Shown: piece by piece, positions 39,819 through 49,510 of the stretch
Numbering within the stretch: the first letter of the stretch is position 1
Layout of the letters: every line of letters starts with the position of its first letter
NCBI GenBank assembly: GCA_002294045.1
Contig: DBEP01000007.1
Span: 40,711-104,710, forward strand
DNA length: 64,000 nucleotides
Origin: Lachnoclostridium sp. UBA903
GTDB lineage: Bacteria; Bacillota; Clostridia; Lachnospirales; Lachnospiraceae
Direction: 5' to 3'
The notes under the pieces: model-generated
The model's input: only the letters and a program-made list of their open reading frames with translations
Database searches by the model: none
Told to the model about the DNA's origin: nothing
Position numbers and translations under genes: made by a program

Positions 39819-42134
39819 TTATTCGACGCTTTTCAGCGCTTCAAGCATATCGATTTGTTTCATTTTCCGGGCAACGATGCTGTTGGTAATCCAGGCGAAA
39901 CACAGAGTCATTGCGGTTGCAATCAGCACATCCGGCAGTGTGATGTTGCCCAGAAGATCCATACGCTCATCCAAACTGCTGGCGATTATCCAGGAGATGA
40001 ACCGCCCCACGGGGATTCCGGCCAGCATTCCGAGCAGAACGGAAAAATAATTTTCAATCAGCACCAGGTTTCGGATTTTCCGGTGGTGAAAGCCAAGAAC
40101 CCGCAGGGTCGCAAGGTCCCGTATCCGCTCGACAAAATTGAGGATGCTGGTGTTATACAACACCACAAACGCCAGTGACGCGCCCATAACGATCAACGCC
40201 ACCACTGCGAAGTTCACCACCTGCATGCTGGAGGCTAAACCGGATTGCTGGCTTTCACGCGTTGCCGAATCCACTACCACATCACTTTCCAAAAATCTTT
40301 GATCCGGCGGGCCGTTCCATTGGATAAGCAGAGCCGTCGGGGAAAATGTTTCACCCAGAGATTTCCAATAACTGTCGGTCACATAGATTCCCTGACCGGA
40401 GGCCATGTAAGCAACCTGAATAATCTGCACGGATACATAATCCTTACCTGTGCGTTTGATTCGGATACTGTCGCCCTGCTTCACACCGAGGGTCTCGCAT
40501 AGTTTCCGGGTCATTAGAATCCCGTTTTCCGGCAGAGAAATGGGCGCTCCGTCAATGTCCTGCATGTGAATCAGCGGGCTGTCTCCGGTCGTGATGGTGA
40601 TCGGCTCCATTTTTTGCTCTCCGTTCGGGCAAATCACCTCGATGGCAGATTCCTGGATTTGCTGAGTAACCCCGTTGAGCTCCAGGTTATTGAGATAACG
40701 GAAATCTGCTTTCTTAGAATCAATGAGGACCTTCTGATCATAGGTGAATGTGTTCCCGTACATCTGGTCGGTCATTCCAGTTATGGTGCTTCTGACGGTC
40801 AGGGCTGCGATAATCACACTGACACAGCCCATGACGCCAATGATGCTCATGATAAGACGGCCTTTGTTCTTCAGGGTGTTCCGCACGATCAGCTTGCTGC
40901 TGAATTTCATCTTTCCCCAGAGATAGGGAATGGATTCCAGAAAGATATGTGCACCATTTTTCGGTGGCTTGTCGCGGAGAAGCACCGCGGGGGTGTCCCC
41001 CTGAAGTTTCCAGCAGGCATAAAACGAAACACCGCCAGTGCACAGCAGAATTAGAAGGAATGCAAATGCAAAGTTCCAGTAATTTATGTGAATTTTATAG
41101 CTGCTTAGCATCAGTTTTAACTGAGGAACCAAAATTCTGCCAAACAGGTTCGGACCGATTAGAAGACCTGATACTGAGCCCAACGCACCGATCATGACGC
41201 CGTAAGAAGTGTAATGCCAGAGGATGCTGCGCTTGCTGTAACCCAGCGCTTTTAGAATCCCGATTTGCATACGCTGACTTTCCACCAGACGTATCATCGT
41301 ACTTTGCGTAATCAGCGCCGTTACAAGGAAGAACAGAGAGGGAAAGACAAAGGAAAGTGTTTTGAACTGCTGTATGCGGCCATTGACGCTGCTGACGCTA
41401 AAGCTGTCCTCCTGCAAAGTAATACCGAGCAGATTATTGCCAATCAAAGCATCCGCTTTTTGAACTACCTGTGTAAGCTCAGTTCCCGGTTCCGTTTTCA
41501 CGCTGATTTGATTGTATACCTTCTGACCGTAGACGCTCTCCAGTGCACCGGTATGAATCACCACAAAGCCATATATCATCGGATCCGGAACGATGGTTGC
41601 AGCATTTTTCACAGCATAAACCTGCTCACTGCTCAGTGCCAGCCCGTCTATAGGAAGACGCAGCCAGATACCGTTTAGTTTGATAGAAATAATATCGCCG
41701 GTTTTCAGGTTATGCGCTTTTGCAAACGCGCTGTCCAGTACCGCGCCGCCGCCGCTTTTGCTGAACCGTCCCTCCTGCATCTCGGGCTGATCCAAAGTAC
41801 TGCGGTCGTCCAGCGCGTAGACATGCAGGGTGGGTTTTCCGGGCAGAGCCGTATCGGCATCGGCGGAAAAACGCTTCTCTACCTGAATGACCCCGTCGAT
41901 CCGCCGGATACCCCACATATCCTGCTCCGAAGGATTCATAACCGTCACCCACAGGTCGGAAAGGTTCGTTGCGCGGTACATGGCGTATGAATGGTTCTGA
42001 ACGGTAAACCAGATGCTTTCGAGTCCTGTCATAAGAGAGACGGCCAGGGTTGCCATGATAAAGATGGAAATGAACTGCGCCTTCGATTTTTTCATGTCGC
42101 GCAGGGATTTCTTGAACAGCGCACCCTTCACCAT
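39819..42134 (-). CDS. FtsX-like ABC transporter permease
   Basis: A 771-residue permease with two FtsX domains. The N-terminal helix (about 20-38) is followed by an extracytoplasmic MacB_PCD-like domain. Three helices follow around 265-375 (FVFPSLFFLVTALITQ...), then a second anchor helix near 430 (LIMSIIGVMGCVSVIIAAL), a second periplasmic-like domain, and three helices to the C-terminus. ILKALGYSKRSILWHY and LRVLGFHHRKIRNLVLIE are the paired coupling-helix regions. It overlaps the ATPase gene by 7 bases. Such systems export antimicrobial peptides or lipids rather than import. GC-rich. Confidence 0.92.
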   Translation of the reverse strand: MVKGALFKKSLRDMKKSKAQFISIFIMATLAVSLMTGLESIWFTVQNHSYAMYRATNLSDLWVTVMNPSEQDMWGIRRIDGVIQVEKRFSADADTALPGKPTLHVYALDDRSTLDQPEMQEGRFSKSGGGAVLDSAFAKAHNLKTGDIISIKLNGIWLRLPIDGLALSSEQVYAVKNAATIVPDPMIYGFVVIHTGALESVYGQKVYNQISVKTEPGTELTQVVQKADALIGNNLLGITLQEDSFSVSSVNGRIQQFKTLSFVFPSLFFLVTALITQSTMIRLVESQRMQIGILKALGYSKRSILWHYTSYGVMIGALGSVSGLLIGPNLFGRILVPQLKLMLSSYKIHINYWNFAFAFLLILLCTGGVSFYACWKLQGDTPAVLLRDKPPKNGAHIFLESIPYLWGKMKFSSKLIVRNTLKNKGRLIMSIIGVMGCVSVIIAALTVRSTITGMTDQMYGNTFTYDQKVLIDSKKADFRYLNNLELNGVTQQIQESAIEVICPNGEQKMEPITITTGDSPLIHMQDIDGAPISLPENGILMTRKLCETLGVKQGDSIRIKRTGKDYVSVQIIQVAYMASGQGIYVTDSYWKSLGETFSPTALLIQWNGPPDQRFLESDVVVDSATRESQQSGLASSMQVVNFAVVALIVMGASLAFVVLYNTSILNFVERIRDLATLRVLGFHHRKIRNLVLIENYFSVLLGMLAGIPVGRFISWIIASSLDERMDLLGNITLPDVLIATAMTLCFAWITNSIVARKMKQIDMLEALKSVE

Positions 42135-42829
42135 AGGATTTCCTCCACGTCTTTTGGATGCTCGTGGAACTCCATCTCGGCGATTTTGCCGTCCCGCATA
42201 TGAAGCACTGTCTGCGCCATTTCAGAGATCGGCGCGTTGTGGGTGACGATAATCACCGTCTTGCCGAGGTCGTTTGCGACATCGCGAATCAGGTGTAAAA
42301 CCTTTCTGCCGGTTTCCGAATCCAAAGCGCCGGTCGGCTCATCGCACAGCACAATCTGCGGGTTCTTCGCCAGTGCCCGCGCGATGGAGACACGCTGCTG
42401 TTCGCCGCCCGACATCTGGCTCGGAAAATTGTCCATACGCTTTTCGAGCCCTACGCGTCGCAGCATTTCCCGTGCGTCGAGGGGGTCGGCGCATATTTCC
42501 TCGGCGAGCTGCACATTTTCCAGCGCCGTCAGGTTCGGTACCAGATTATAAAACTGGAATACAAAACCAATCTGCGTGCGGCGGTAGTCGGTAAGTTCAT
42601 GCTCTGACATGCCGGAAACCTCTTTCCCATTCACGACGATCCGGCCGGCGGTCGGAGAATCCATACCGCCAAGCAGGTTAAGCACCGTGGTTTTTCCTGC
42701 GCCGCTCTGGCCGAGCACCACATTGAACGTGCCTTGTTTCAGTTCAAAACTGACGCCGTCCACCGCCTTGATGACAGCGTCGCCGATGTGATATTCCCTT
42801 TCCACGTTTTCGAATGTGATCAAATCCAT
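42128..42829 (-). CDS. MacB/LolD-type ABC transporter ATP-binding protein
   Basis: A 233-residue ATPase: Walker A GQSGAGKTT (about 41-49), Q-loop FVFQFYNLVPNLTALENV typical of the LolD/MacB class, signature MSGGEQQRVS, Walker B IVLCDEPTGALD and H-loop VIIVTHN. It drives the FtsX-type permease by mechanotransmission. First gene of the exporter operon, with AAAGGAG before the ATG, and divergent from the TetR regulator. GC content is clearly higher than that of surrounding genes. Confidence 0.94.
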   Translation of the reverse strand: MDLITFENVEREYHIGDAVIKAVDGVSFELKQGTFNVVLGQSGAGKTTVLNLLGGMDSPTAGRIVVNGKEVSGMSEHELTDYRRTQIGFVFQFYNLVPNLTALENVQLAEEICADPLDAREMLRRVGLEKRMDNFPSQMSGGEQQRVSIARALAKNPQIVLCDEPTGALDSETGRKVLHLIRDVANDLGKTVIIVTHNAPISEMAQTVLHMRDGKIAEMEFHEHPKDVEEILW

Positions 42830-42968
42830 ATGTAATCTCCTTTATTGCCTAACTAGTTTTTATCCTAATTTCTATATACTTTATAGCACTTTTAAATATC
42901 CAGGCAGGGCCAGTATAGTTATATGGTTATTGCTAATCTTTGCGCCCCTGTACAAGTCATGCATATTC

Positions 42969-42997
42969 TTGACATTTAACTAACAATTCATTATAAT
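42969..42997 (+). promoter_or_regulatory. Perfect consensus promoter of the tetR gene
   Basis: TTGACA (42969-42974), 17 bases and TATAAT (42992-42997) match the vegetative consensus fully. The transcript leader is about 120 bases and contains the inverted repeat at 43048-43103. Confidence 0.8.
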
Positions 42998-43047
42998 GAC
43001 ACCGTGTTAATTATGCAACCGCCAATTTATTATCAGATGTCTTGTTT

Positions 43048-43103
43048 AAAACAAATCGTCATATAAGTGTTGATTTAACAACAAAATCAATCGGATTTGT
43101 TTT
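43048..43103. promoter_or_regulatory. Inverted repeat, candidate operator region
   Basis: AAAACAAATC (43048-43057) and GATTTGTTTT (43094-43103) are perfect inverted copies; between them lies GTTG-ATTTAA-CAAC. It is a likely binding region for the TetR protein or an RNA stem just before its ribosome site. Confidence 0.45.
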
Positions 43104-43124
43104 GGCTGAAGGGAGATGCGCTTT

Positions 43125-43712
43125 ATGAAGGAAATAAAAGAGAACCGAAAAACACGTTATACAAGAATGGTTTTGCAGGACAGCCTGTTTGAGTTAATGG
43201 AGGCAAAACCGATTACAAAAATAACCATCAAAGAGCTGTGTGAAAATGCAGACATCAACCGGTCGACTTTCTATGCATATTATACAGACCAGTACGACCT
43301 CCTTCGTAAAATCGAGGATGAAACTCTTTTATGGGTGAAGGAATCGCTTTCCAACTTGATTAGCAAAACGGACAAGGACGGAAGAATGATGGTCCTCGAG
43401 AAAATCTTTCAATACTTTGTCGAAAACAGCAGACATCTTAAGATTCTGATGAGCGAACAGGGCGATATTAATTTTCAGAAACAGATATTTACCTTAATAT
43501 ACCAACAATGCGGGATATCATCCTCAACCGCGGCAGGTGCGGACCTAGGCAGCGAGGATTATTTTATATTTGCCGTAAATGGGAGCGTCGGCCTCTTACA
43601 GTACTGGCTGAAGAATGATATCAACCGGTCTGCAAAGGAGATGGCCGAGACTATTTACAATATGACTTCCCAATCAGGTAAGCTATCTTTCAACGCCTCG
43701 GTGTTGTGGTAA
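43125..43712 (+). CDS. TetR family transcriptional regulator
   Basis: 195 residues from ATG at 43125; GAAGGGAG lies 9 bases upstream, too close to the earlier ATG at 43116. The N-terminal helix-turn-helix is ITKITIKELCENADINRSTFYAYYTDQYDLL (quoted in part: ITIKELCENADINRSTFYAY, about 32-51). The ligand domain has a FakR/DhaS-like TetR_C pattern ending in NGSVGLLQYWLKND. It is divergent from the exporter operon and probably represses it, with the exported compound as inducer. That pairing is inferred from position. Confidence 0.9.
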   Translation: MKEIKENRKTRYTRMVLQDSLFELMEAKPITKITIKELCENADINRSTFYAYYTDQYDLLRKIEDETLLWVKESLSNLISKTDKDGRMMVLEKIFQYFVENSRHLKILMSEQGDINFQKQIFTLIYQQCGISSSTAAGADLGSEDYFIFAVNGSVGLLQYWLKNDINRSAKEMAETIYNMTSQSGKLSFNASVLW

Positions 43713-44170
43713 CTGCCGATGAAGGGCTGTGACTAGGTGCGATCCGCTTGCAGACAGAAGACTGTTATCAGGGAATTACCGAATATGGCTATAATCTTCC
43801 AAAGATGGCTTTTGGTTTAATTTTCTGCCATAGTCAATTACAACTCCTGGCAATATACTACCAGCGATATCCAAAAGAAGTCTGGTGGAAATGCTTACGT
43901 TGCAATAATTCATGTTTCATTAAGATTAAGGACAAGTAATATGTAAAAAGAAATAATGGATATGTACATATTGTAAGGGACACTAAATAAAAAGAAGATA
44001 TTTTAACTAAAGTGCAAGATAATTAATATCTTGCACTTTAGTATAGTAAAGGATTATAACTTAAATAATAATGACTTTTTATAATATTGTTTTAACCTTA
44101 TTATTTATAGGGTATTGTTAAAAAGTAAATATTTATTGCTCCTCCTTGTGGCTGTCGTGTTATTGAATAA
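43713..44170. other. Degenerate DNA with a hairpin
   Basis: A 63-codon plus-strand frame (43748-43939) has no ribosome site but contains a WWKCLRC-like segment. On the minus strand 43812-43830 matches the end of the small frame at 27902-27973. The perfect 15-bp hairpin ACTAAAGTGCAAGAT (44006-44020) with 44028-44042 could end the tetR transcript. The rest looks like decayed insertions. Confidence 0.45.
44006..44042. terminator. Perfect 15-bp hairpin
   Basis: ACTAAAGTGCAAGAT pairs with ATCTTGCACTTTAGT over a 7-base loop. No T-tract follows directly on either strand, so it may be a weak terminator or a repeat relic. Confidence 0.5.
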
Positions 44171-44416
44171 AACTATCAGACAACGGTATTTCTAAGACAA
44201 CTCCAATATGTCATAAGTGGAATACTGCTTATAGGCTATATCTATATATCTGTAACAATTATAGGATTTCTAGGCGGATTATCTGCAAGACTCATAAAAA
44301 AGCTGGGAATACTGTCATTTACAGCAATTTTATGTAACGGCCGTTTTTCTTGCTTGTATCATATTATTTCTTACAAAATCATTAAGAATAGTATAACATC
44401 ATTTACTCAAATGTAA
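44171..44416 (+). pseudogene. Major facilitator superfamily transporter fragment
   Basis: An open stretch without a start encodes QTTVFLRQLQYVISGILL, IGYIYISVTIIGFLGGL, SARLIKKLG and a decayed tail. The hydrophobic helix followed by SARLIKKLG resembles an MFS loop between helices. Only about 80 residues remain, bounded by stops. It is AT-rich and unlike the efflux cassette. Identification is tentative. Confidence 0.4.
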
Positions 44417-44483
44417 AATTATGGTAATATAATAACTATCTTTAGGGTGGGTTAAATAATTTTTAAAACCAGGAGGTTATATT

Positions 44484-44831
44484 ATGAATTGGCTAAAATG
44501 GAATAAGTTAAAATGGAGTAAGTTTTTTGCAATCCTAATATTACTTAGCATTTTCTCTGTTAGTACTATGCCTTTAACACAAGTAAATGCAGCAGAAGTT
44601 TGTTGTGACAGAATGAATAAAGTAACTATAAGAACTCCGGCAAGTTCCGAATATCAAACCGTTACTTTCATTTGCAGGCAACATGGAAGCGTTACACCAT
44701 TAGAGATTTGCTTTGAAACAAAGCATTATGAACACGTTATGGTTCAATGTAAAAATTGTGGGGCTATTTGGAGTAATAACCGCGTTTATACAGGAAAATT
44801 AACACACTCTAATCCACATCACTCTAATTAA
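44484..44831 (+). CDS. Small secreted Cys-containing protein
   Basis: A 115-residue protein with AGGAGG 6-7 bases before the ATG. A signal peptide (FFAILILLSIFSVSTMPL... cleaved near VNAAE, about residue 36) is followed by a mature domain of about 78 residues with CCDRM, ICRQHG and CKNCGAIW, which could bind metal or form disulfides. The tail is His-rich (HSNPHHSN). No family is recognised. A terminator follows at 44898. The last gene on the plus strand before the large secreted proteins. Confidence 0.7.
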   Translation: MNWLKWNKLKWSKFFAILILLSIFSVSTMPLTQVNAAEVCCDRMNKVTIRTPASSEYQTVTFICRQHGSVTPLEICFETKHYEHVMVQCKNCGAIWSNNRVYTGKLTHSNPHHSN

Positions 44832-44897
44832 ATAAAAAACCGGCCTTAAAGAAAAATATCATATGTTGTTTTATGGAAAAAAATAATGAGAGTTATG

Positions 44898-44936
44898 AAA
44901 AATATCCGTTGGTTTTAAAGACAACGGATATTTTTT
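44898..44936. terminator. Terminator
   Basis: AAAAATATCCGTTG pairs with CAACGGATATTTTT over a short loop, ending in six T on the plus strand and A-rich on the other side, so it can serve both convergent transcripts. Confidence 0.85.
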
Positions 44937-45042
44937 ATGGCTTTAGCCAGTTAATATCATATCTCTAATATTCTTAGTAATTTTTAATTAACAAATGAAA
45001 CCTTCTAAATTTAGTTATAATGCATTTTTAGTTATGAGCTTC

Positions 45043-48000
45043 TCAGTGGGTTCCGGCTGATATGTAATCCTTCGATACGGATTTATTCGCATCATAAAGA
45101 ACATAATCACCATCCAGAAAATTAAATTCATTTCCTGCATTATCCACTTTTTTAGATTGATAGCCCTCCCGCTTCCACATATTACAATAACCGTTAACTG
45201 CATTTTCATTATTAATATAACTTAAATGCCGTTCTCCGTCCTGTATAGTTTCAATCTGAAAATTCACAATAACATAACCGTTTTTCAGCCAAAAGCTTTC
45301 CTTATAGTTGATACCGCCATGTTTTTCAATATATGCTAAAATATCAAATTCTTTTGGGACCACATGAATTTCACCGGGAAGATAGTATTCACCGTACCAG
45401 TTCTGGACTGACTGTACAGCCTTTTCTCTTAGAATTCCCCCTGGTAAATTCCCTGTACTTCCGGTAAAAGTTCTGAGGCTTTCCGGTATCATTATATTAG
45501 TAAAGGTATAAACATTCCTCATTTTTGCTTTAATACTATTTAATGAAATTCCCATAATATCTGACGTTGCCTTTAGTTCGTTAACAGGAATACCTAAATA
45601 GGGATCTCCGGTTGCAAGGCTTTTTTTATTCTGCATATCCAGGTCACTTCCCATTTTAACCATAATATTTTTCTTTCCGTTAAAACTCTCAGAATAATAA
45701 ATATCTGCTTCCTGTCTGTTATCCCCGTTCCTGTCTATATAATAAAAAACTGGTTTAATACGGATAAAATCATTATCCCCATACATATTGCCAACGGTCC
45801 GTAAGGAGAACCTGGTTACATAACCTGCTTTTATGGTACCGATATTCGTATGTTGGGGATGTCCCCCGTTTACTAGTGGCAATGTATATTTTACATTATT
45901 ACCATTACTGTTGCCGTTCTGGTCCTTGTCGCCAACCGTGTATTTAAATCCGGTAAAGGATAATGAATCGGGAATACGGAAAATTTCTTCCCACATAGGA
46001 TAATCCGAAATGTCATAGAGGTTAAAACCGTAAATTCTTCCTGAAACTTCCACGTTGGCAGTGTCCGCAGCCACATAGTTTTCTAACTCAGTATTCGCCA
46101 GGGTTTCTGTTTTACTGCCGCCGTTATTGGCAGCTGAATTAATGGCTATACTTCTAAAATGGACGGTATATTTTCCTTCGTTAACCCAGGTTGGAAGATA
46201 AAACTGTGTATTTTCCCCGGCGCTTGTCCATGTGCCGGCAGAAACGAACGTACCATTTGCGGAGCTGCCCCGGCAGACATCAAATGGAAACTTTACCTGC
46301 CTTAAAGCTATGTATTTATCGTAATCATTATATCCATAACCTTTAATATATCTATGGCTGCCCGTAGCAGGCAATGTTACATGAAACGGCCTGTCCAGAA
46401 CCAATGAGGCCCTTGACTTATCCGGATTTATCATCTGGTTATCCTGGTAATTGTTTTGTACCCTTGCATCACAAACAGTTGGCGTATGGACCACTACACT
46501 GTTTACATCCTCTAATTCATAAGCCGTTTCTATTTCATTCGGATTTAATTCTGCAACCGGCTTATAAGTGACCGTGCCGGTTGTTTCATATTCTCCGTTG
46601 GCCATAGTTCCAGGTATGACAAGATTGGATTTATACAGAACATTTTCGCCTATTTCTTTTAAGCCGGATGGTATATCACCGGGTGCATCTGTCATTTCCT
46701 CCTTTACCGTATCCGACATAATCGTTTCACTATTAAAGATAAGCTTATCATTTTTACATTGTATTTTGGGTACCGCTGCTTCTGCTTCACTCCGGTATTC
46801 CCTGCTTGGTACACTGCTGGAATTCACTGTTTCCGAACCTAAATCAACGGTTATTTCTTTGTCTGGTTCTTTTAAATGATTTTCTTCTTTTTCACTGTGA
46901 AGGTAGCTTACCGTTGGCGGGCTATAGCCTACCGGTGTTAACGTTACACTTCCTCCGGGCAGTGCGGCGTTATTCAATATCGCATTATCAATCGCATAGA
47001 CCCCAAGGGAAGAAATAGTCCAATAGGAATAATTCCTGTCTATGTTATAAGTATAGGCCATATTCTTTGTTTCACTGTGATGTTCCGTAACCGTTGTAGT
47101 CTCTCCTGTTACCGGATCCGTTTCCGTAGCCGTTGTGGTCCAATTTAAATTATAAGTCTTTTTTACATTTACCGTGTAATATTTCGTACCATAGATTTTG
47201 GTAAAGGTAGACCCTGCCAAATAATTACTGGTAAAAGCATTCGCATACAGGGATTCGGTTCCGGGTATACCTTCTATAACGTCATAAGCTTCATATCCCC
47301 TGGTATCTGCTCCTATTACAGCAGTCGGATCCGTTTCCTCATACTCTTTTATTATTTCTTCCGCATTTTCACTGTCTTCTTTTACCGGGTAACGCCGGTA
47401 TATGGCTGTAACATTCAGCCCGTCCCCTTCCTCTGCCCCTTGTACAGTGAAAGTTCTCTCATCACGAATATATTTTAATTCCGCCTGGTATTCTTCCGGA
47501 TATTTATTTTTATCAACAGTAGACTTTCGGTTGCCTAACTTGGTAGACTTCGGTAAATTCTGATAGTATGTACGGTACAGATAATAAGTTTCATTGTTAT
47601 AGACCTTACTGTCAGGCACATTATTGGAATTCAGTTTAAAGTCAGCATGATTCAAATAATTGCCATAATTTTTTGTTTCAATAGCCGTATAGCTGCCGGA
47701 TTGATACAATTGATAGGTAATAGTCACCGGATACTTTTGGTCGCCGGCATTGTATACAATTTTAACATCAAAGCGGTCATCAAAATCATTTGGATTTCTC
47801 CAATTTTCAGCATTCTTTATACCGTTTAAAGTATAGTAAGGACCTGCTCCATTGCTACCATTATGAACCTTGATAATACCATTCAAATATAATTCATCGT
47901 TATCTTTTATCGTTTCTAAGTCGGTTCCTGCTAGTGCTACATTAACCTGTTTTTTAGTCAAATAAAAGGTTACTTCCTTTTTACCGCCCCCAATATCATC

Positions 48001-48261
48001 TTCTCTCTTTTGTCCTGATTTTAACATAAAGGTAGCATAATTATCGTCCTTTAATGCGTTACCGTTGCTTTTATCTCTACGTACTGTAAATCCTATGGTT
48101 TCCCATGTAGTATTCGTTGTAGCTGCCGTATCTGTTGTTACGAATTCAAAATTACCATTTAATTTCATTTCTGCATCTGTAGCAGCTTGTGCCTTCTGTT
48201 CCGGTAGGAAAGGTATTAATATAATTATAATACAAAAAAAGCCAAATAATCTCTTCAACAA
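45043..48261 (-). CDS. Large secreted beta-rich surface protein
   Basis: A 1072-residue exported protein; TTG start at 48261 after AAAGGTGA. The signal peptide LKRLFGFFCIIIILIPFLPE ends near QAQA/AT. The mature protein is rich in Thr, Asn, Tyr and Gly, with beta-strand spacing and no long coiled coil or membrane anchor. An early conserved-looking segment is TWETIGFTVRRDKSNGNALK, which may belong to the DUF5704 family; I am not certain. No LPxTG motif is seen. The following gene encodes an SLH-like protein, so both are probably cell-wall proteins. Cut 10 bases after that gene, one operon. Confidence 0.75.
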   Translation of the reverse strand: MLKRLFGFFCIIIILIPFLPEQKAQAATDAEMKLNGNFEFVTTDTAATTNTTWETIGFTVRRDKSNGNALKDDNYATFMLKSGQKREDDIGGGKKEVTFYLTKKQVNVALAGTDLETIKDNDELYLNGIIKVHNGSNGAGPYYTLNGIKNAENWRNPNDFDDRFDVKIVYNAGDQKYPVTITYQLYQSGSYTAIETKNYGNYLNHADFKLNSNNVPDSKVYNNETYYLYRTYYQNLPKSTKLGNRKSTVDKNKYPEEYQAELKYIRDERTFTVQGAEEGDGLNVTAIYRRYPVKEDSENAEEIIKEYEETDPTAVIGADTRGYEAYDVIEGIPGTESLYANAFTSNYLAGSTFTKIYGTKYYTVNVKKTYNLNWTTTATETDPVTGETTTVTEHHSETKNMAYTYNIDRNYSYWTISSLGVYAIDNAILNNAALPGGSVTLTPVGYSPPTVSYLHSEKEENHLKEPDKEITVDLGSETVNSSSVPSREYRSEAEAAVPKIQCKNDKLIFNSETIMSDTVKEEMTDAPGDIPSGLKEIGENVLYKSNLVIPGTMANGEYETTGTVTYKPVAELNPNEIETAYELEDVNSVVVHTPTVCDARVQNNYQDNQMINPDKSRASLVLDRPFHVTLPATGSHRYIKGYGYNDYDKYIALRQVKFPFDVCRGSSANGTFVSAGTWTSAGENTQFYLPTWVNEGKYTVHFRSIAINSAANNGGSKTETLANTELENYVAADTANVEVSGRIYGFNLYDISDYPMWEEIFRIPDSLSFTGFKYTVGDKDQNGNSNGNNVKYTLPLVNGGHPQHTNIGTIKAGYVTRFSLRTVGNMYGDNDFIRIKPVFYYIDRNGDNRQEADIYYSESFNGKKNIMVKMGSDLDMQNKKSLATGDPYLGIPVNELKATSDIMGISLNSIKAKMRNVYTFTNIMIPESLRTFTGSTGNLPGGILREKAVQSVQNWYGEYYLPGEIHVVPKEFDILAYIEKHGGINYKESFWLKNGYVIVNFQIETIQDGERHLSYINNENAVNGYCNMWKREGYQSKKVDNAGNEFNFLDGDYVLYDANKSVSKDYISAGTH

Positions 48262-48271
48262 TTCATCACCT

Positions 48272-49510
48272 TTATTTTCCTTTATAAAAATAATCGTTTA
48301 AAGAATCGTTGGTAACATAATAATCACTGCCATCACTACTACCATTAATGGTACCTAATCTAATATCATATACGCCTTCATACCAGGTGCCTTTTTTTAG
48401 GTCAGGCATATAAATATAATCTCCACAAATTAAATCTTCGGCAGTCAATTTTGTACCAGAATACGATACTTTAAATTTAATATAAGCTCTTACATAAAAG
48501 CTCCCCGCCATATATAAAGTAGATGGTTCCACAGAAATCACTTTACTTTGAATTACTATTTTATTTTTCTTTACCACATTGACATACTCTTTAATATCAT
48601 CCGTTATCCTTTTATCACTATCCGCATCACCATACTGGGTATAAGCGCTTCTTAAAGTATTAATCCATGTGTTATCAATGGTGCGGTAATCTACGTTTAA
48701 ACGGCTCTTCAAATTCGTTGCTACCCTTTCCATCCAGGTATCTTTATATTTATTTAAATTCACCGAATAAAGATTTACATCTTTCATCTTAGCAGGACTT
48801 GCATAATCCTCCAATTCCTTAGGTTCATAATAATATTTTGTGTTTTGATAGCGGAAATCCATTTCATAAAAGGAATTAGGAAAGCACTCAAGAATATACG
48901 GATAATCTTTTGCGTTCTTCGGCAGATTGGTCGTTCTAATCAATAGGCCGTCCGGACTTAACTTAGCCCTTTTATTTTTATTCTTCAGCATGCTGATTAC
49001 ATTCTTTGACCCGGCGGTCGTCATATATTCGCTTCCTCGAAATTGGCGGCTTTGAACATATTGACCGTTGCTATAGCCTCTCATAAAGCCTTTGGCATAG
49101 ATTTTAGCCACTGTTTCTCTCTTATCCTTGGCTATCTTTGAAATATCGGAAATCCGCTTTGTTAATACCGTATTCAGTAAAGCTGAATCTACCGTATCCC
49201 CATACAGATATTCGTCGGCACGGTCTAGGATTACGGCTGCGTCTGTCCTGGTCATATATTTGCTGTAATCTGTAAAATCACCATTCTTAACAAGGCCGGC
49301 GTTTAATGCGGCAGAAAGGTAAGGGGTTGGAGAAGCAGTATCCACTTCCAGGTTAAGGGCCTGCACCGTCAGTTTAATAAAATTATAGATTTTTATTTTA
49401 CTGCTCGCGGCAGCGGATGAAACGGAACACGGTACAAAGATTGTCGTTGCCATAATTACAGCAATTAATAATAAACTTACTCCCTGATTTCTTAATGTTT
49501 TTAATTTCAT
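48272..49510 (-). CDS. Secreted SLH-like domain protein
   Basis: A 412-residue exported protein. The signal peptide is GVSLLLIAVIMATTIFVPC (about 10-28). An S-layer-homology-like region covers about residues 40-165: LSAALNAGLVKNGDFTDYSK, MTRTDAAVILDRADEYLYG and AKIYAKGFMRGYSNGQY. SLH repeats bind secondary cell-wall polymers. The C-terminal part (about 190-405) is a beta-rich unique domain with DVNLYSVNLNKYKDTW and YMPDLKKGTWYEG. It lies directly upstream of the 1072-residue protein and may anchor it to the wall. GGGAGAT precedes the ATG. Confidence 0.78.
   Translation of the reverse strand: MKLKTLRNQGVSLLLIAVIMATTIFVPCSVSSAAASSKIKIYNFIKLTVQALNLEVDTASPTPYLSAALNAGLVKNGDFTDYSKYMTRTDAAVILDRADEYLYGDTVDSALLNTVLTKRISDISKIAKDKRETVAKIYAKGFMRGYSNGQYVQSRQFRGSEYMTTAGSKNVISMLKNKNKRAKLSPDGLLIRTTNLPKNAKDYPYILECFPNSFYEMDFRYQNTKYYYEPKELEDYASPAKMKDVNLYSVNLNKYKDTWMERVATNLKSRLNVDYRTIDNTWINTLRSAYTQYGDADSDKRITDDIKEYVNVVKKNKIVIQSKVISVEPSTLYMAGSFYVRAYIKFKVSYSGTKLTAEDLICGDYIYMPDLKKGTWYEGVYDIRLGTINGSSDGSDYYVTNDSLNDYFYKGK

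Noticed and set aside
39049..42594. Many long plus-strand frames opposite the efflux cassette
   Set aside because: Shadows produced by the high-GC coding strand; none has a ribosome site or recognisable domain.
43748..43939. 63-codon frame with a WWKCLRC segment
   Set aside because: No ribosome site, no family match I can defend; treated as part of degenerate DNA.
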